This document shows positions 1 to 8,896 of a stretch of DNA of 64,000 nt, piece after piece (position 1 is the first letter of the stretch; each line of letters starts with the position of its first letter). The DNA is taken from NCBI GenBank assembly GCA_028343845.1, contig JAOLZO010000005.1, positions 1 through 64,000 of the forward strand, read 5' to 3'. Under the pieces are notes generated by a model, which was given only the letters and a program-made list of their open reading frames with translations, was not told the DNA's origin and did no database searches. The DNA comes from Verrucomicrobiota bacterium. GTDB taxonomy: Bacteria > Verrucomicrobiota > Verrucomicrobiia > Opitutales > Seribacteraceae. Made by a program: the position numbers and the translations under genes.

Positions 1-335
1 AGGAAAGCCAAGACAAAACCGACAGGCAAAAGCCACCAGGGCTTGTAATCCAAGAGAAAGGGAAGGCGGATAGTGGCGGAAAAGAACAAGACAAACCAAA
101 AAACCCCGGAGATTATGAGTAGGCAGGAGAGCAAGGCGGCTTCTATATGAAAAGGGCGATCCTGATTAGGGGTCGTGAGCAGTGAGGTTATCAGTTTGGA
201 AAATCTATTTTCCTCCTGAGGGGAAGGAGATAAACCTGCCCGAACCCGGTCAACATGGGTTCGGTAAAGACCGATGTAAAGGCTCCAGATGGTAAGAACG
301 CCCCAGATGGTCAAAGGGTAAAGATAGTCGTTCAC
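1..335 (-). CDS. Hypothetical membrane protein, cut by the window edge
   Basis: An open frame starts at GTG (335-333) and overlaps the hisC stop as GTGA. It stays open to base 1, giving 111 codons of an incomplete protein. The visible part has hydrophobic segments near residues 6-23 and 68-90, the start of a third at about 103, and a polar stretch between the first two, so it is probably an inner-membrane protein. I do not recognise the family. The overlap suggests translational coupling to hisC. The reading relies on an uninterrupted frame and membrane-like composition, not on homology. Confidence 0.6.
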   Translation of the reverse strand, partial: MNDYLYPLTIWGVLTIWSLYIGLYRTHVDRVRAGLSPSPQEENRFSKLITSLLTTPNQDRPFHIEAALLSCLLIISGVFWFVLFFSATIRLPFLLDYKPWWLLPVGFVLAF

Positions 336-1450
336 AAGTTGGCGCTTCCTTCCTGCATCACGATCCCGAGAGCCTTGAGCAATCGTTCGTTTTGTTCTTC
401 CGTGCCAATCGATATGCGGAGATATTCATTCAACGACTCTGACATGGGGCGGGTTATGAACCCTCTGGCTTGTAGTTGCTCAAAAAACGTCCTTCCGTTG
501 CCAACCTTGACCAGCAGGAAGTTTGCTTGACTGGGAACGACCTCCAGCCCGAGTCTTGCGCAACCCGCGCTGACTTGGTCGAGACCGGCCTGGTTCCTTC
601 TCCTGCAGAGGTCAACCCAATCCCTGTCCTCCAATGCGCCGATCGCCGAGGCTTGGGCAACCGAGTTGGCATTAAAGGGCTGGCGAGCTTGCTGGAGAAG
701 CCCGATCATTTCAGGTGAGCCGTAACCATAGCCGATCCTTAGACCAGCCAGTCCGTGAATCTTGGAGAAGGTGCGCAGCCCCAAGACTTTTCTTCCTTCC
801 GCGATGAAAGGCCTTAGGTCGAAGGGATCGTCGAGGTATTCGGCGTAGGCCTCGTCCAGACAAAAGAGGACATGCTCCGGTAGGGAGCGAACGAATGCAC
901 TGATTTCTTCAGTCGAATTAGCCGTTCCCGTCGGGTTGTTGGGGCTTGGAAGAAAAATCAATTTCGTACGATCCGTGATGGCCTTCTTCATCGCATCCAA
1001 ATCGTGGGTGAGGCGAGGCATCTCCGTTTCGATCACGTCAGCCCCCATGAGCAGAGCCACGAGTTTGTAGACAACGAACGCATGCTCTCCGACCAGGACT
1101 TCATCTTCCGGATTCAAAAAAACATGACCCAAAAGCTCGATGATTTCGTTTGATCCGTTTCCGAGAATAAACTGAGAGCCATCTAGTGTGTGGTATTGGC
1201 CAAGCTTTTCCCGAAGGGCCTGACCGCTGCCTTCGGGATAGAGATAAACGGATTCAAGGGCGACTTTCCCGGCTTCTATTGCGGTAGTGGAGGAACCCCA
1301 AGGGTTTTCGTTCGATGCGAGCTTGCATACGTCTTCGGGGGTAAAGCCGTGCTCTCGAGCAACTTGCTCGATAGGCTTGCCTGGTTGGTACACCGGTTGG
1401 TCCAGTATGCGAGGGTTCGCAAGTTGGGATAGATTCATGTAAGTACCCAA
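332..1450 (-). CDS. hisC: Histidinol-phosphate aminotransferase
   Basis: PLP enzyme of the class I/II aminotransferase fold that transfers the amino group from glutamate to imidazole-acetol phosphate in histidine synthesis. At 372 residues it has the usual length. Visible marks are the SNENPWG segment near residues 46-52, the PNNPTG motif at 170-175, the DEAYAEY segment at 199-205 and the Schiff-base lysine K230 in TFSKIHGLAG. Some HisC-like enzymes also transaminate aromatic keto acids, so that role is possible. Met5 is an alternative start. The downstream membrane gene overlaps its stop; no other his gene is adjacent. Confidence 0.93.
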   Translation of the reverse strand: MGTYMNLSQLANPRILDQPVYQPGKPIEQVAREHGFTPEDVCKLASNENPWGSSTTAIEAGKVALESVYLYPEGSGQALREKLGQYHTLDGSQFILGNGSNEIIELLGHVFLNPEDEVLVGEHAFVVYKLVALLMGADVIETEMPRLTHDLDAMKKAITDRTKLIFLPSPNNPTGTANSTEEISAFVRSLPEHVLFCLDEAYAEYLDDPFDLRPFIAEGRKVLGLRTFSKIHGLAGLRIGYGYGSPEMIGLLQQARQPFNANSVAQASAIGALEDRDWVDLCRRRNQAGLDQVSAGCARLGLEVVPSQANFLLVKVGNGRTFFEQLQARGFITRPMSESLNEYLRISIGTEEQNERLLKALGIVMQEGSANL

Positions 1451-1525
1451 AACCTAGCGACAGAAAAGAGCGCTCGCAAGGAATAACGTATTCAAACTTG
1501 TGAAAACCCGATTCCTAGGCTTTAC

Positions 1526-2488
1526 ATGAGGGTTGTGAAAGTTGCGCTTTTTGGAGCTACGGGTCTGTTGGGCTGGTCGGTCGGTCAAGCTGTTCTTCGC
1601 AGAAGGCATGAATTGCTTTCCTTCTCTGCGAGCGGTTCGGATGACTTGACGGGGGTTGGGTTGGTTCGCAGCCTTTCTTTGGCCGATGACGAAAGTCTGA
1701 CCAGAACCCTGCTGGATGAATGGCCCGATGCAATAATCAATTGCTCGGCGATCTCTTCGCCCGATACCGTCAATCGCTCCCCCAAAGAATCCCATTTGAT
1801 CAATGTGGAGGCAACGACCAGACTTGCCGAAATTGCGGCGCACCTGGGAGCCCGTTTCATTCACGTTTCCACGGATATGGTGTTTGATGGGACTCAATCA
1901 CCTTATCGCTCGACGGATATGCCTAATCCCTTGACTGAATATGGGCGGCAAAAACTGGAGGGAGAAAAAAGAATTCTCGCGACGGCGGACGAAAACCTGG
2001 TCGTTCTTAGGGTGACCCTCCTGAACGGAAACAGCCCGAGCGGAATGCGAAGCCCGCATGAACGAATCCTGGGCGGATTGGCCGCAGGCTCTCCACCCAC
2101 CTTGTTTGAGGACGAGATCCGTCAACCTGCCTGCGCCGAGAACGTTGCGGATGCGATGGTCGAGCTCATGGAGAGACCGAATCTGAACGGTTTGTTTCAT
2201 TGGGCAGGAAGTGAGGAAATAAGCAGGTATGAATTAGGGCTTCGGATTCTCGACAGGTTCGGCTTCTCTCATGGGCGAATCGTTCGGGGTAGCTTCGCAG
2301 AAGCGTCCAAGGAACTGGGCCCCCGTCCAACCCACCTGTCTTTTGAGCTGAGTCCGTTGGCTGGCAAGCTCAAGACTGCACCGGCGAGCATCGAGGAACA
2401 GCTTGGCAATTTGGTTGTGCCGGCGCACCTGTACGAGTGGTATCGGGAGAATGCGGACGACCCAACTCGATACGTTCATAGATTTTGA
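1526..2488 (+). CDS. RmlD-like NAD(P)-dependent sugar-nucleotide reductase (extended SDR)
   Basis: Cytoplasmic extended short-chain dehydrogenase resembling dTDP-4-dehydrorhamnose reductase (RmlD). The nucleotide-binding glycine motif GATGLLG lies at residues 10-16. STDMVFDG at 115-122 is the usual RmlD substrate-binding segment, and the catalytic YxxxK pair is Y139/K143. The 320-residue length is near the family norm. No other rhamnose genes (rmlA, B, C) are nearby, so the substrate is unknown; it might serve methylthioribose or sugar metabolism as other RmlD-like proteins do. The stop overlaps the TTG start of the next gene as TTGA. Confidence 0.82.
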   Translation: MRVVKVALFGATGLLGWSVGQAVLRRRHELLSFSASGSDDLTGVGLVRSLSLADDESLTRTLLDEWPDAIINCSAISSPDTVNRSPKESHLINVEATTRLAEIAAHLGARFIHVSTDMVFDGTQSPYRSTDMPNPLTEYGRQKLEGEKRILATADENLVVLRVTLLNGNSPSGMRSPHERILGGLAAGSPPTLFEDEIRQPACAENVADAMVELMERPNLNGLFHWAGSEEISRYELGLRILDRFGFSHGRIVRGSFAEASKELGPRPTHLSFELSPLAGKLKTAPASIEEQLGNLVVPAHLYEWYRENADDPTRYVHRF

Positions 2489-3195
2489 GCCTGGACCTTC
2501 TACCCAAACGGATCGAATCCGGCTTCGAAAACATGGCCTCGGACTGGTGGCTTTTTTCAGAGCAGGGAAAGTCCGGGATTCCTGTATTCAGGCATTACGG
2601 TTGGCTGGATCAAGAGATCAGTTTTGGGTACGGGCAGGATTGGGAATGGGTTCGAAAAAGAACGAAGGGTTATTCGGACAAGATAGTGAGAAGGCCAACC
2701 GGGGGCGGCATCGTCAGGCATGGCCAGGACTGGACCTACAGCCTTGTTTTGCCAAAAGGGCATGACTCGTCATCCATCCCTGCTCTCGATCTATACGAGA
2801 GCATTCACCACGCAATGGCCCAGGCCTTGAAGGAACAGCATCTGTCTGTTTCCCTAAAACCTTGCCCGCAATCAAGGCAGAGAGGAATACCGGGAGATTG
2901 CTTCCTCGAACCCGTAGCTAGGGATCTCATGAGTGAGGACGGTAGGGAAAAGATGGCAGGTGCCGCAATGAAGAGAGCGCGGGCGGGCGTGCTTGTTCAG
3001 GGTACGATGGACCTAACCCGTCTGCCCCCTTTTTCTCTTGAGGAATTTTACCCGAGTTTTGTCGGAGGGCTTGCCGAAATCTTGAGTGAAAAACCGAGGA
3101 CAATCGATTGGCCGGATGGTTTCGAAAAGGGTCGCCGGCCTTTCGTCCGCCAATACTCTTCCCTCCCTTGGCTTCGGGATCGATCAGCAGGTTAA
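2485..3195 (+). CDS. Lipoate-protein ligase / octanoyltransferase-like protein (BPL_LplA_LipB fold)
   Basis: Belongs to the biotin/lipoate ligase fold that attaches lipoyl or octanoyl groups to carrier domains of 2-oxoacid dehydrogenases and the glycine cleavage H protein. The family motif RRPTGGGIVRHG is at residues 69-80, followed by the YSLVLP strand. A cysteine at 139 (GDCF) sits where LipM/LipL transferases carry a conserved CF pair, and K156 in REKMAGAAMKR matches the substrate lysine. At 236 residues it lacks the accessory C-terminal domain of LplA. Start is TTG at 2485, overlapping the upstream stop; ATG at 2533 is the alternative. Ligase and amidotransferase roles cannot be separated from sequence alone. 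Confidence 0.78.
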   Translation: MSLDLLPKRIESGFENMASDWWLFSEQGKSGIPVFRHYGWLDQEISFGYGQDWEWVRKRTKGYSDKIVRRPTGGGIVRHGQDWTYSLVLPKGHDSSSIPALDLYESIHHAMAQALKEQHLSVSLKPCPQSRQRGIPGDCFLEPVARDLMSEDGREKMAGAAMKRARAGVLVQGTMDLTRLPPFSLEEFYPSFVGGLAEILSEKPRTIDWPDGFEKGRRPFVRQYSSLPWLRDRSAG

Positions 3196-4403
3196 GCCTC
3201 CAGCGTCACGACGTTTTCAACGTGTCGGGTCTGTGGAAAAAGGTCAAATGGTTTGGCTTGAAGGATGCGATACCCGCCCTCGACCAATGTTTGAACGTCT
3301 CGGGCTTGGGTGGCCGGGTCGCATGAAACGTATATGATTCGTTCCGGATGAAAATCCAACGTTTGCGTGAGAAAATCAGAATCACAGCCTTTTCTCGGAG
3401 GGTCGATTATAAGTGAGCAGGTCTGCTTGCAGTTTTCCAGTTCCTGAAAAATCGAGGAGGCGTCTCCAAGAAAGAACTCCGCATTTTCAATCTTATTCAA
3501 CAAGGCGTTCGTCCTAGCCCATTCGAATCCTTCGCGACTGATTTCTATCCCGACGACCCGCTCGAAATAAGCTGCCGCTGACAGGCTGAACAGCCCTCCC
3601 CCACAGTAGGCGTCAACGAGCAATGCTGAGTTTTTTTCCTTAGCTTGCCCGACGACGTGTTCGACCATTTTAGGCAAAATGAACGGATTGTTTTGAAAGA
3701 ATTCTCCGGCCCGAAATTGAAAGATTAAATCGCCGACTTTTTCGCTGGCCGTTTTTTTCGGGTCGGTTACCACCCCCTCGAGCGTGTCCCTGAAAAGGAG
3801 GGTTCCCCCTTTTTTCCTGCCCTGCATCTGGTGGAGTTCCTCGCGGCCCGTAGGCAAGGCTTCGTTAATGGCATCGGTGGCAATGGGGCACTGCGCCACG
3901 TCGACCAACACCTTCCGTGACCCATGTCTTAAAAAGCCGACCTTCCTTTTTTCTGAATCTCTTGCCCTTCCGTAGTGGGGCGTGAGCTTCGAGCGATAAC
4001 CAAAAGTCCTGGGCGAGGGTTCGACCGGTTCGACCGGAATCTCAAGTCCTCCTATCCGCGAAAAGCTTTCTTCCACCTGTTTGCGTTTCCATAAAAGTTG
4101 AGTCTCATATCGAACGGCTTGGTATTGGCATCCACCGCAAACTCCGAAAAGCTCGCACTTTGGATCCACGCGGTCGGCTGATGCGCTCAGAACTTCCAAG
4201 CAGTCCGCCTCGGAGTAGTTTTTGTGATTACGAAAGATTCTGACCCGTACCCGTTCTCCCGGAAGGACAAAGGCTACCTGTACGACCCATCCATCGTCCC
4301 GGGCAATACCATATCCCAAGTTCGTGACGTTCTCTATCTCAAGAACGAGCTCGTGATGATAGGGATAAGGTTGGTCTAAAAAGCCTTTTGGAGAAGCGTG
4401 CAT
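3192..4403 (-). CDS. TrmA/RlmC/RlmD-family RNA (uracil-5-)-methyltransferase
   Basis: SAM-dependent enzyme that methylates carbon 5 of a uridine in rRNA or tRNA. An N-terminal TRAM-like beta domain (about residues 15-75) precedes an iron-sulfur cysteine cluster: C83, C89 and C92 in CELFGVCGGC, with a later cysteine in VDVAQCPI as probable fourth ligand. The SAM domain shows VDAYCGGGLFSL, then IDPPRKGC and the catalytic VSCDPATQARD near the C-terminus. Cluster and TRAM domain favour the RlmD/RumA branch over TrmA, but the exact target is not assignable. It converges on the lipoate-ligase gene with a 4-base overlap and is divergent from the SpoU methyltransferase. Confidence 0.9.
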   Translation of the reverse strand: MHASPKGFLDQPYPYHHELVLEIENVTNLGYGIARDDGWVVQVAFVLPGERVRVRIFRNHKNYSEADCLEVLSASADRVDPKCELFGVCGGCQYQAVRYETQLLWKRKQVEESFSRIGGLEIPVEPVEPSPRTFGYRSKLTPHYGRARDSEKRKVGFLRHGSRKVLVDVAQCPIATDAINEALPTGREELHQMQGRKKGGTLLFRDTLEGVVTDPKKTASEKVGDLIFQFRAGEFFQNNPFILPKMVEHVVGQAKEKNSALLVDAYCGGGLFSLSAAAYFERVVGIEISREGFEWARTNALLNKIENAEFFLGDASSIFQELENCKQTCSLIIDPPRKGCDSDFLTQTLDFHPERIIYVSCDPATQARDVQTLVEGGYRILQAKPFDLFPQTRHVENVVTLEA

Positions 4404-4460
4404 GAAACATCGTTCGTAACGAGCTCGCCCTTTTCAGGCAAAACCCTTTTTTTGTTTCAA

Positions 4461-5258
4461 GTGAATGAAGTCATTTTGAGTACGGGCAACCCAAAGGTTA
4501 AGGAATTGGTCAAATTACGGCAATCTTCGCGAAGAAGAAGAGAGTTGGGCCTTTTTGTCGTGGAGGGCGTTCTTGAGACAAGCGTTCTTTTAAAAGCGGG
4601 AAAAAAAATTCACGAAATATATTATTCCGAGGGGCTTGCAGACACTGGCCAAACCCAGGAGCTGCTCGAGGGCTGTCGTGAAGACGGTTGCCTGTTGCGG
4701 GAATTGGGAGAGGAAGCCTTTGCAAAGGCTTCCTACAAAAGTAGCCAGACGGGAGTGCTTTCGGTTTTCGAAACTTGGGACTTGGATTGTTCAAAGTTAC
4801 GCCAATCTCCCCGAGTGGCGCTGGTAATTGACGAAATCGAGAAACCGGGGAACATAGGAGCCATTCTCAGAACCGCAGAAGCTTTTGGGGTTTCGAGCGT
4901 ACTCTTGTCCGACCCCGTTCTTGATTTCTTTAACCCGAACGTAGTGCGATCTTCTCGTGGCCTTATGGCTTGTCTGGATATTGCGGCAGGGACGAAGGAA
5001 GAGGTTTATTCCTGGTTACAAAAGGAAAACCTTAGCCTTTTCGGAACAAGTGCAAAGGCATCACATTCTTATTGGGAGCAAGAATTCACAACTGGAATGG
5101 CATTCGCGCTAGGAAGCGAAAAAGAAGGCTTGGGGGATTTTTGGCGGGAACGAATTGATGACTGGATAACCATTCCCATGAAAGGAGAAGCAAGTTCATT
5201 AAACTTGAACGTCAGCGCCGCATGCCTGCTTGCCGAGTTCAACCGTTCGGTGGCCTGA
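4461..5258 (+). CDS. SpoU/TrmH-family RNA 2'-O-methyltransferase
   Basis: SPOUT-class SAM-dependent methyltransferase, probably acting on rRNA or tRNA ribose. The N-terminal substrate-binding domain begins with STGNPKVKELVKL, the usual opening of this family. The three SpoU motifs follow: IEKPGNIGAILRTAEAFG, ALGSEKEGL and IPMKGEASSLNLNVSAA. I chose the GTG at 4461 because homology-like sequence starts there. An in-frame GTG at 4398, with GGAG four bases upstream, would add 21 residues and overlap the divergent methyltransferase start; it cannot be excluded. The target nucleotide is unknown. Confidence 0.87.
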   Translation: MNEVILSTGNPKVKELVKLRQSSRRRRELGLFVVEGVLETSVLLKAGKKIHEIYYSEGLADTGQTQELLEGCREDGCLLRELGEEAFAKASYKSSQTGVLSVFETWDLDCSKLRQSPRVALVIDEIEKPGNIGAILRTAEAFGVSSVLLSDPVLDFFNPNVVRSSRGLMACLDIAAGTKEEVYSWLQKENLSLFGTSAKASHSYWEQEFTTGMAFALGSEKEGLGDFWRERIDDWITIPMKGEASSLNLNVSAACLLAEFNRSVA

Positions 5259-5260
5259 GC

Positions 5261-6259
5261 CTAAATGGCTCTTAACCAGTCCAGAGATTTTTCCAAGCTT
5301 TCCGCCATGGATTGTATCGGTTCGTAACCGAGGTCTTTCTTGGCCGCCTCGAGTGAGAACCAATGATCGTGGGCGAGCTGGCAGGCGACGAATCGTGTCA
5401 TCGGAGGATCACCCCGCAATCTAAGCAATGGCCATGACTTCTCCAGAATTAGTCCGGCAAGGTATGCCTTGCCGAAAGAAACCTTTCTTTTTAAGGGCGG
5501 CAGATTAAGCTGTTCGAACAAGTCGTTTAACCAAGCCCATAAGCGAACTGGTTCGTTCTGCCCGATGAAGTAAGCCTTCCCTCCGGTGGTTTTGTTTTCG
5601 AGCAAGGTTTGCATCCCGCAGAGGTGGGCATGGCAAACATTGTCAATATGGGTAAGGTCAACGTGATTTTCACCAGTCCCCACTATTCTTAATTTGCCGG
5701 CCCTGTGTCGTTGGATGACCTTCGGGAGAAGATGTGGGTCTCCTTCCCCCCAGACCAAATGCGGTCGCAGGGCGAGGGTCTGAAAAGTTCCGGGAGCATG
5801 TGCTTCTAGAACAGCTCTTTCGGCGAGCGCTTTGGTGGTCGCGTAAGAAGAGAGATTGGATTTTACATAGGCAAGCGATTCGTTCCCGTCCCGGATGGAA
5901 CTTTCTGAAAATACCACACTGGGGGAACTGGTGAAAACCATGCGGGGAACCTGGCAGGCCACGCAACTTTTCAGCAAGTTGACCGTTGCCTGGTAATTTG
6001 CCCGATAATAACTTGAGTAAGGCCCGCCGATGCCCGCTTTGGCCGCGATGTGGAAAACAAAGTCCGTTCTGGAAATAATGGAGGGCGGAATTTCCTGAAT
6101 GGATAAATCATGCGGGTGATAGACAATCCCAGCGAAATTTTTCGAACCGGGAGGACTCGCCGAGCGTCCAACCACATGAACTTCATGGCCGACGGCAAGC
6201 AAGCGCTTTGCCAAAGAATGGCCGATAAAGCCAGTTCCGCCTGTGACCAGTATCTTCAT
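5261..6259 (-). CDS. oleD: OleD, 2-alkyl-3-oxoalkanoate reductase of olefin biosynthesis
   Basis: NADPH-dependent extended SDR that reduces the 2-alkyl-3-keto acid made by OleA to a 2-alkyl-3-hydroxy acid in head-to-head long-chain olefin synthesis. It has TGGTGFIG at residues 6-13, a catalytic Y139/K143 pair in YATTK, and segments I recognise from OleD proteins: AAKAG at 72-76, the LRPHLVWG stretch and the WPLLRLRG segment with a PMTRF tail. It follows oleC by about 20 bases on the same strand, which supports the assignment. A generic 3-beta-hydroxysteroid dehydrogenase-like role is the fallback. No oleA or oleB is in the window. Confidence 0.85.
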   Translation of the reverse strand: MKILVTGGTGFIGHSLAKRLLAVGHEVHVVGRSASPPGSKNFAGIVYHPHDLSIQEIPPSIISRTDFVFHIAAKAGIGGPYSSYYRANYQATVNLLKSCVACQVPRMVFTSSPSVVFSESSIRDGNESLAYVKSNLSSYATTKALAERAVLEAHAPGTFQTLALRPHLVWGEGDPHLLPKVIQRHRAGKLRIVGTGENHVDLTHIDNVCHAHLCGMQTLLENKTTGGKAYFIGQNEPVRLWAWLNDLFEQLNLPPLKRKVSFGKAYLAGLILEKSWPLLRLRGDPPMTRFVACQLAHDHWFSLEAAKKDLGYEPIQSMAESLEKSLDWLRAI

Positions 6260-6278
6260 CCGTTCCGTAAACGAGTGA

Positions 6279-7883
6279 TCATGAAGCGAACCGTTTCGTC
6301 CATTTTTTGGCTAAGGCCAAGCGGTGGATCTTAGCATTGTGCCTTGGATCCACGGGCAAAGAGCTTTCAATGCGCGTTTGCGTGATCTCAAAACGGGGCA
6401 AGTAGGCCTTCAACTTGCTTAGCACTTCTCCTTCGATTTCATTTCTGGTCTTTTGGTCTCTAAACCGCTCCTCCGGTTCAATTACCACGCATGGTTCCAC
6501 GGGGTCTTTGGTCCCGAGCCCAATGAGGGCGGATCTTCGAACGCCATGCACCGAGTTTACGATGGCTTCGCACCTTTCCGTTTCCAAAAAACCTTGCGGC
6601 GTGTTGAGTCTTTCCGCCTTTCGACCAAGAAAACGCAGGGTTCGTTTGGCATCAAAATAGCCCAAATCTCCCATCCTGTGATAGGTTTTCGATTCATAAC
6701 GAAATTTCGAATCAAAGGTTGCTCCTGGCATCCGATAGTATTCCTCAGTTACGGTCGGGCCTGCTACGCAAATCTCGCCAACCTCCCCGTCTTTCACCTC
6801 CTGGATTTCTTTGCCAAATGGGGAAGAGGAAACCGGGAACAGTTTGACGGACATCCCAGGCAAAGGTTGGCCTAAGCAAGAACCTTCTCCACGCTCTATG
6901 CCCTCTCTTGTGTTCGCGACCTCGGTATGGGAACAATAGGATACGGGCAGGGCTTCCGTTGCGCCGTAAGGAACGAACACATTTCCGTTATCCATGAACG
7001 ATGCGAGTTTCTCGATCAAGGCGGGAGGGGAGGGCGCTCCGGCCAAAAAGAACCGTTTCATGACAGGTAGCCTCAAATTGCGCTGTTCGCACCAATTTGC
7101 AATCTTACGGCCTATAACCGGTGACGCGAAGGTCGTGGTGACCTCAAAATCCAGCAAAGTTTCGACGAGGCTCCGGGCAGAGGCTTTTGCGGGCGTGCTT
7201 GGGTTTATCTCGGGCATTACGGTGGTGATGCCCAAGGCCGGGTTGAACAGGGCGAAAATGGGAAGAGTAGTCATATCGACCTCCCCCTCCTGCATACCAA
7301 AAGTTTCCTTAAGCGCTCTGATTTGACCGTCAAAAGTTTTATGCATGTAACACACACCCTTAGGGGGACCTGTTGAGCCGGAGGTAAAAACGATCGCGGC
7401 AAGATCGTTTGGCGAAACGTCAATCGGGTTGGAGTCGTGATCCGGGATGGCAAGAGCCTGCGCGGAAAATTGACTGGACCGGATGAGAATACGACCCCTT
7501 ATTGACTTGAATGATCTGTAAAAGAACCGGCTAACCCAATGAGTCAGGGGAATGCCGATCAGGTGGTCTGGCTGCGTTCTTTTGATGCAGCGAAGGACGG
7601 ACCGCAAACCCATTCCCGGATCGATGATAACCGGAACCGCTCCGATGAAGAACAAAGAAAAGGCCAGCACGATCAATTCGTAACCCGATCGTACGAACAA
7701 AAGAACTTTGTCCCCCCGCTCAATCCCCTTGTCTTTCAAAAAAGCCGAACAGGCACGGACGTCCTGGTATAGCTCGGAAAATGATTTCTCTGGGAATTTT
7801 CCGTTGGCGCAAAGAATAGCCCTTCCGTTGGGCAGCCGGACGGAAGTTTCCTTCAGGCGGGATGCTATGTTAGGTGCCGTCAT
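6279..7883 (-). CDS. oleC: OleC, AMP-dependent beta-lactone synthetase of olefin biosynthesis
   Basis: ANL-superfamily enzyme. Characterised OleC proteins adenylate the 2-alkyl-3-hydroxy acid and close it to a beta-lactone, which OleB then decarboxylates to an internal alkene. Marks are the phosphate loop TSGSTGPPKGV at 167-177 and the IDPGMG segment at 87-92, which is characteristic of OleC rather than ordinary fatty acyl-CoA ligases. Later come a YGATEALPVSY motif and a MGDLGYFD core motif, ending in a lid domain with FLGRKAERL. At 534 residues it is a typical length. It sits between trxB and oleD on one strand with gaps of about 20 bases, suggesting one transcript. Confidence 0.85.
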   Translation of the reverse strand: MTAPNIASRLKETSVRLPNGRAILCANGKFPEKSFSELYQDVRACSAFLKDKGIERGDKVLLFVRSGYELIVLAFSLFFIGAVPVIIDPGMGLRSVLRCIKRTQPDHLIGIPLTHWVSRFFYRSFKSIRGRILIRSSQFSAQALAIPDHDSNPIDVSPNDLAAIVFTSGSTGPPKGVCYMHKTFDGQIRALKETFGMQEGEVDMTTLPIFALFNPALGITTVMPEINPSTPAKASARSLVETLLDFEVTTTFASPVIGRKIANWCEQRNLRLPVMKRFFLAGAPSPPALIEKLASFMDNGNVFVPYGATEALPVSYCSHTEVANTREGIERGEGSCLGQPLPGMSVKLFPVSSSPFGKEIQEVKDGEVGEICVAGPTVTEEYYRMPGATFDSKFRYESKTYHRMGDLGYFDAKRTLRFLGRKAERLNTPQGFLETERCEAIVNSVHGVRRSALIGLGTKDPVEPCVVIEPEERFRDQKTRNEIEGEVLSKLKAYLPRFEITQTRIESSLPVDPRHNAKIHRLALAKKWTKRFAS

Positions 7884-7905
7884 AAAAATCCGGCAATGTC
7901 ATCCG

Positions 7906-8835
7906 TTATTTATTTTCTGCCAACCAGCGTTCCGCCTCGATTGCAGATTGGCATCCCATCCCTGCCGCAGTAATCGCCTGCCTGTAAACATGGTCGGCGC
8001 AGTCTCCGGCGACGAAGACTCCCGGAACGGCCGTTTTGACCATGCTGCCGGGTTCGGGCAGGAAGTAACCGTTTTCGTCAAGGGGGATAAGTCCTTCGAA
8101 AGCACTCGTATTGGGTACGTGTCCGATCGCGATGAATATTCCTTTGCATGGAATTTCGGATTTCTCGCCAGACAGGAGGTTTTCAACGGAAATTGCCCGC
8201 GCTTTCCCTTCATCATCCGGCAAGACCTCTTGAACGGCCGAATTCCAAAGAGGGGTGATCTTTTCATGAGCCAAGGTTCTTTCCGCCATGATTTTCGACG
8301 CGCGAAGCTCGTCCCTGCGGTGGACCAAGGTTACCTTGGAGCAAAACCGGGTAAGAAACAACGCCTCTTCGCATGCCGAGTCTCCCCCCCCTACGACCAC
8401 CACGTCCATATCCCGATAAAACGCTCCGTCGCAAGTTGCGCAGGTCGTCACTCCCTTGCCCCCGAACATCTCCTTTTCCCCGGGAATACCGAGAAGCCGA
8501 GGTGCTGCCCCCGTGGCAATGATGACTGTTTTTGATTCGAACGCCCTTTCTCCCGCAAACAAGGTTTTGACGGAGTCGCCCAGTTCGACTCTGTCAATAT
8601 ATGCATTTTCTACCCTGGCGCCGAACTTCAGGGCCTGTTTACGCAAATGATCCATTAGCATAAACCCGTCGATCCCTTCGGGGAAACCTGGAAAATTTTC
8701 CACTTCGGAGGTGGTAGTAAGTTGGCCCCCCGGTTGCTTGCCTTCCAAAATCAAAGGCCTGAGGTTTGCTCGAGCGGTGTATATTCCTGCTGTGAATCCA
8801 GCGCATCCGGTTCCGAGGATAATGACGTCTTCCAT
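7906..8835 (-). CDS. trxB: Thioredoxin reductase
   Basis: FAD- and NADPH-dependent flavoenzyme that reduces thioredoxin in the cytoplasm. The N-terminal FAD motif is [10 protein letters not shown] (residues 8-17; the third position holds Cys rather than the usual Pro). Redox-active cysteines C132 and C135 form CATC, the NADPH motif is [12 protein letters not shown], and the C-terminal FAD motif is GVFVAGDC. The 309-residue length is standard. It stands 22 bases upstream of oleC on the same strand, so olefin genes may be read with it; I know of no functional reason for this link. The upstream region to tatD is AT-rich and could hold divergent promoters. Confidence 0.95.
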   Translation of the reverse strand: MEDVIILGTGCAGFTAGIYTARANLRPLILEGKQPGGQLTTTSEVENFPGFPEGIDGFMLMDHLRKQALKFGARVENAYIDRVELGDSVKTLFAGERAFESKTVIIATGAAPRLLGIPGEKEMFGGKGVTTCATCDGAFYRDMDVVVVGGGDSACEEALFLTRFCSKVTLVHRRDELRASKIMAERTLAHEKITPLWNSAVQEVLPDDEGKARAISVENLLSGEKSEIPCKGIFIAIGHVPNTSAFEGLIPLDENGYFLPEPGSMVKTAVPGVFVAGDCADHVYRQAITAAGMGCQSAIEAERWLAENK

Positions 8836-8896
8836 GGATAAATTATTTGTTTAAAATTTTAATAAAGGAAATTGAAAAGTTTTTAGGATCGCGATC

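Noticed and set aside
7708-8535. 275-codon plus-strand frame opposite oleC and trxB
   Set aside because: It covers the complementary strand of two strongly supported genes and has no domain-like pattern.
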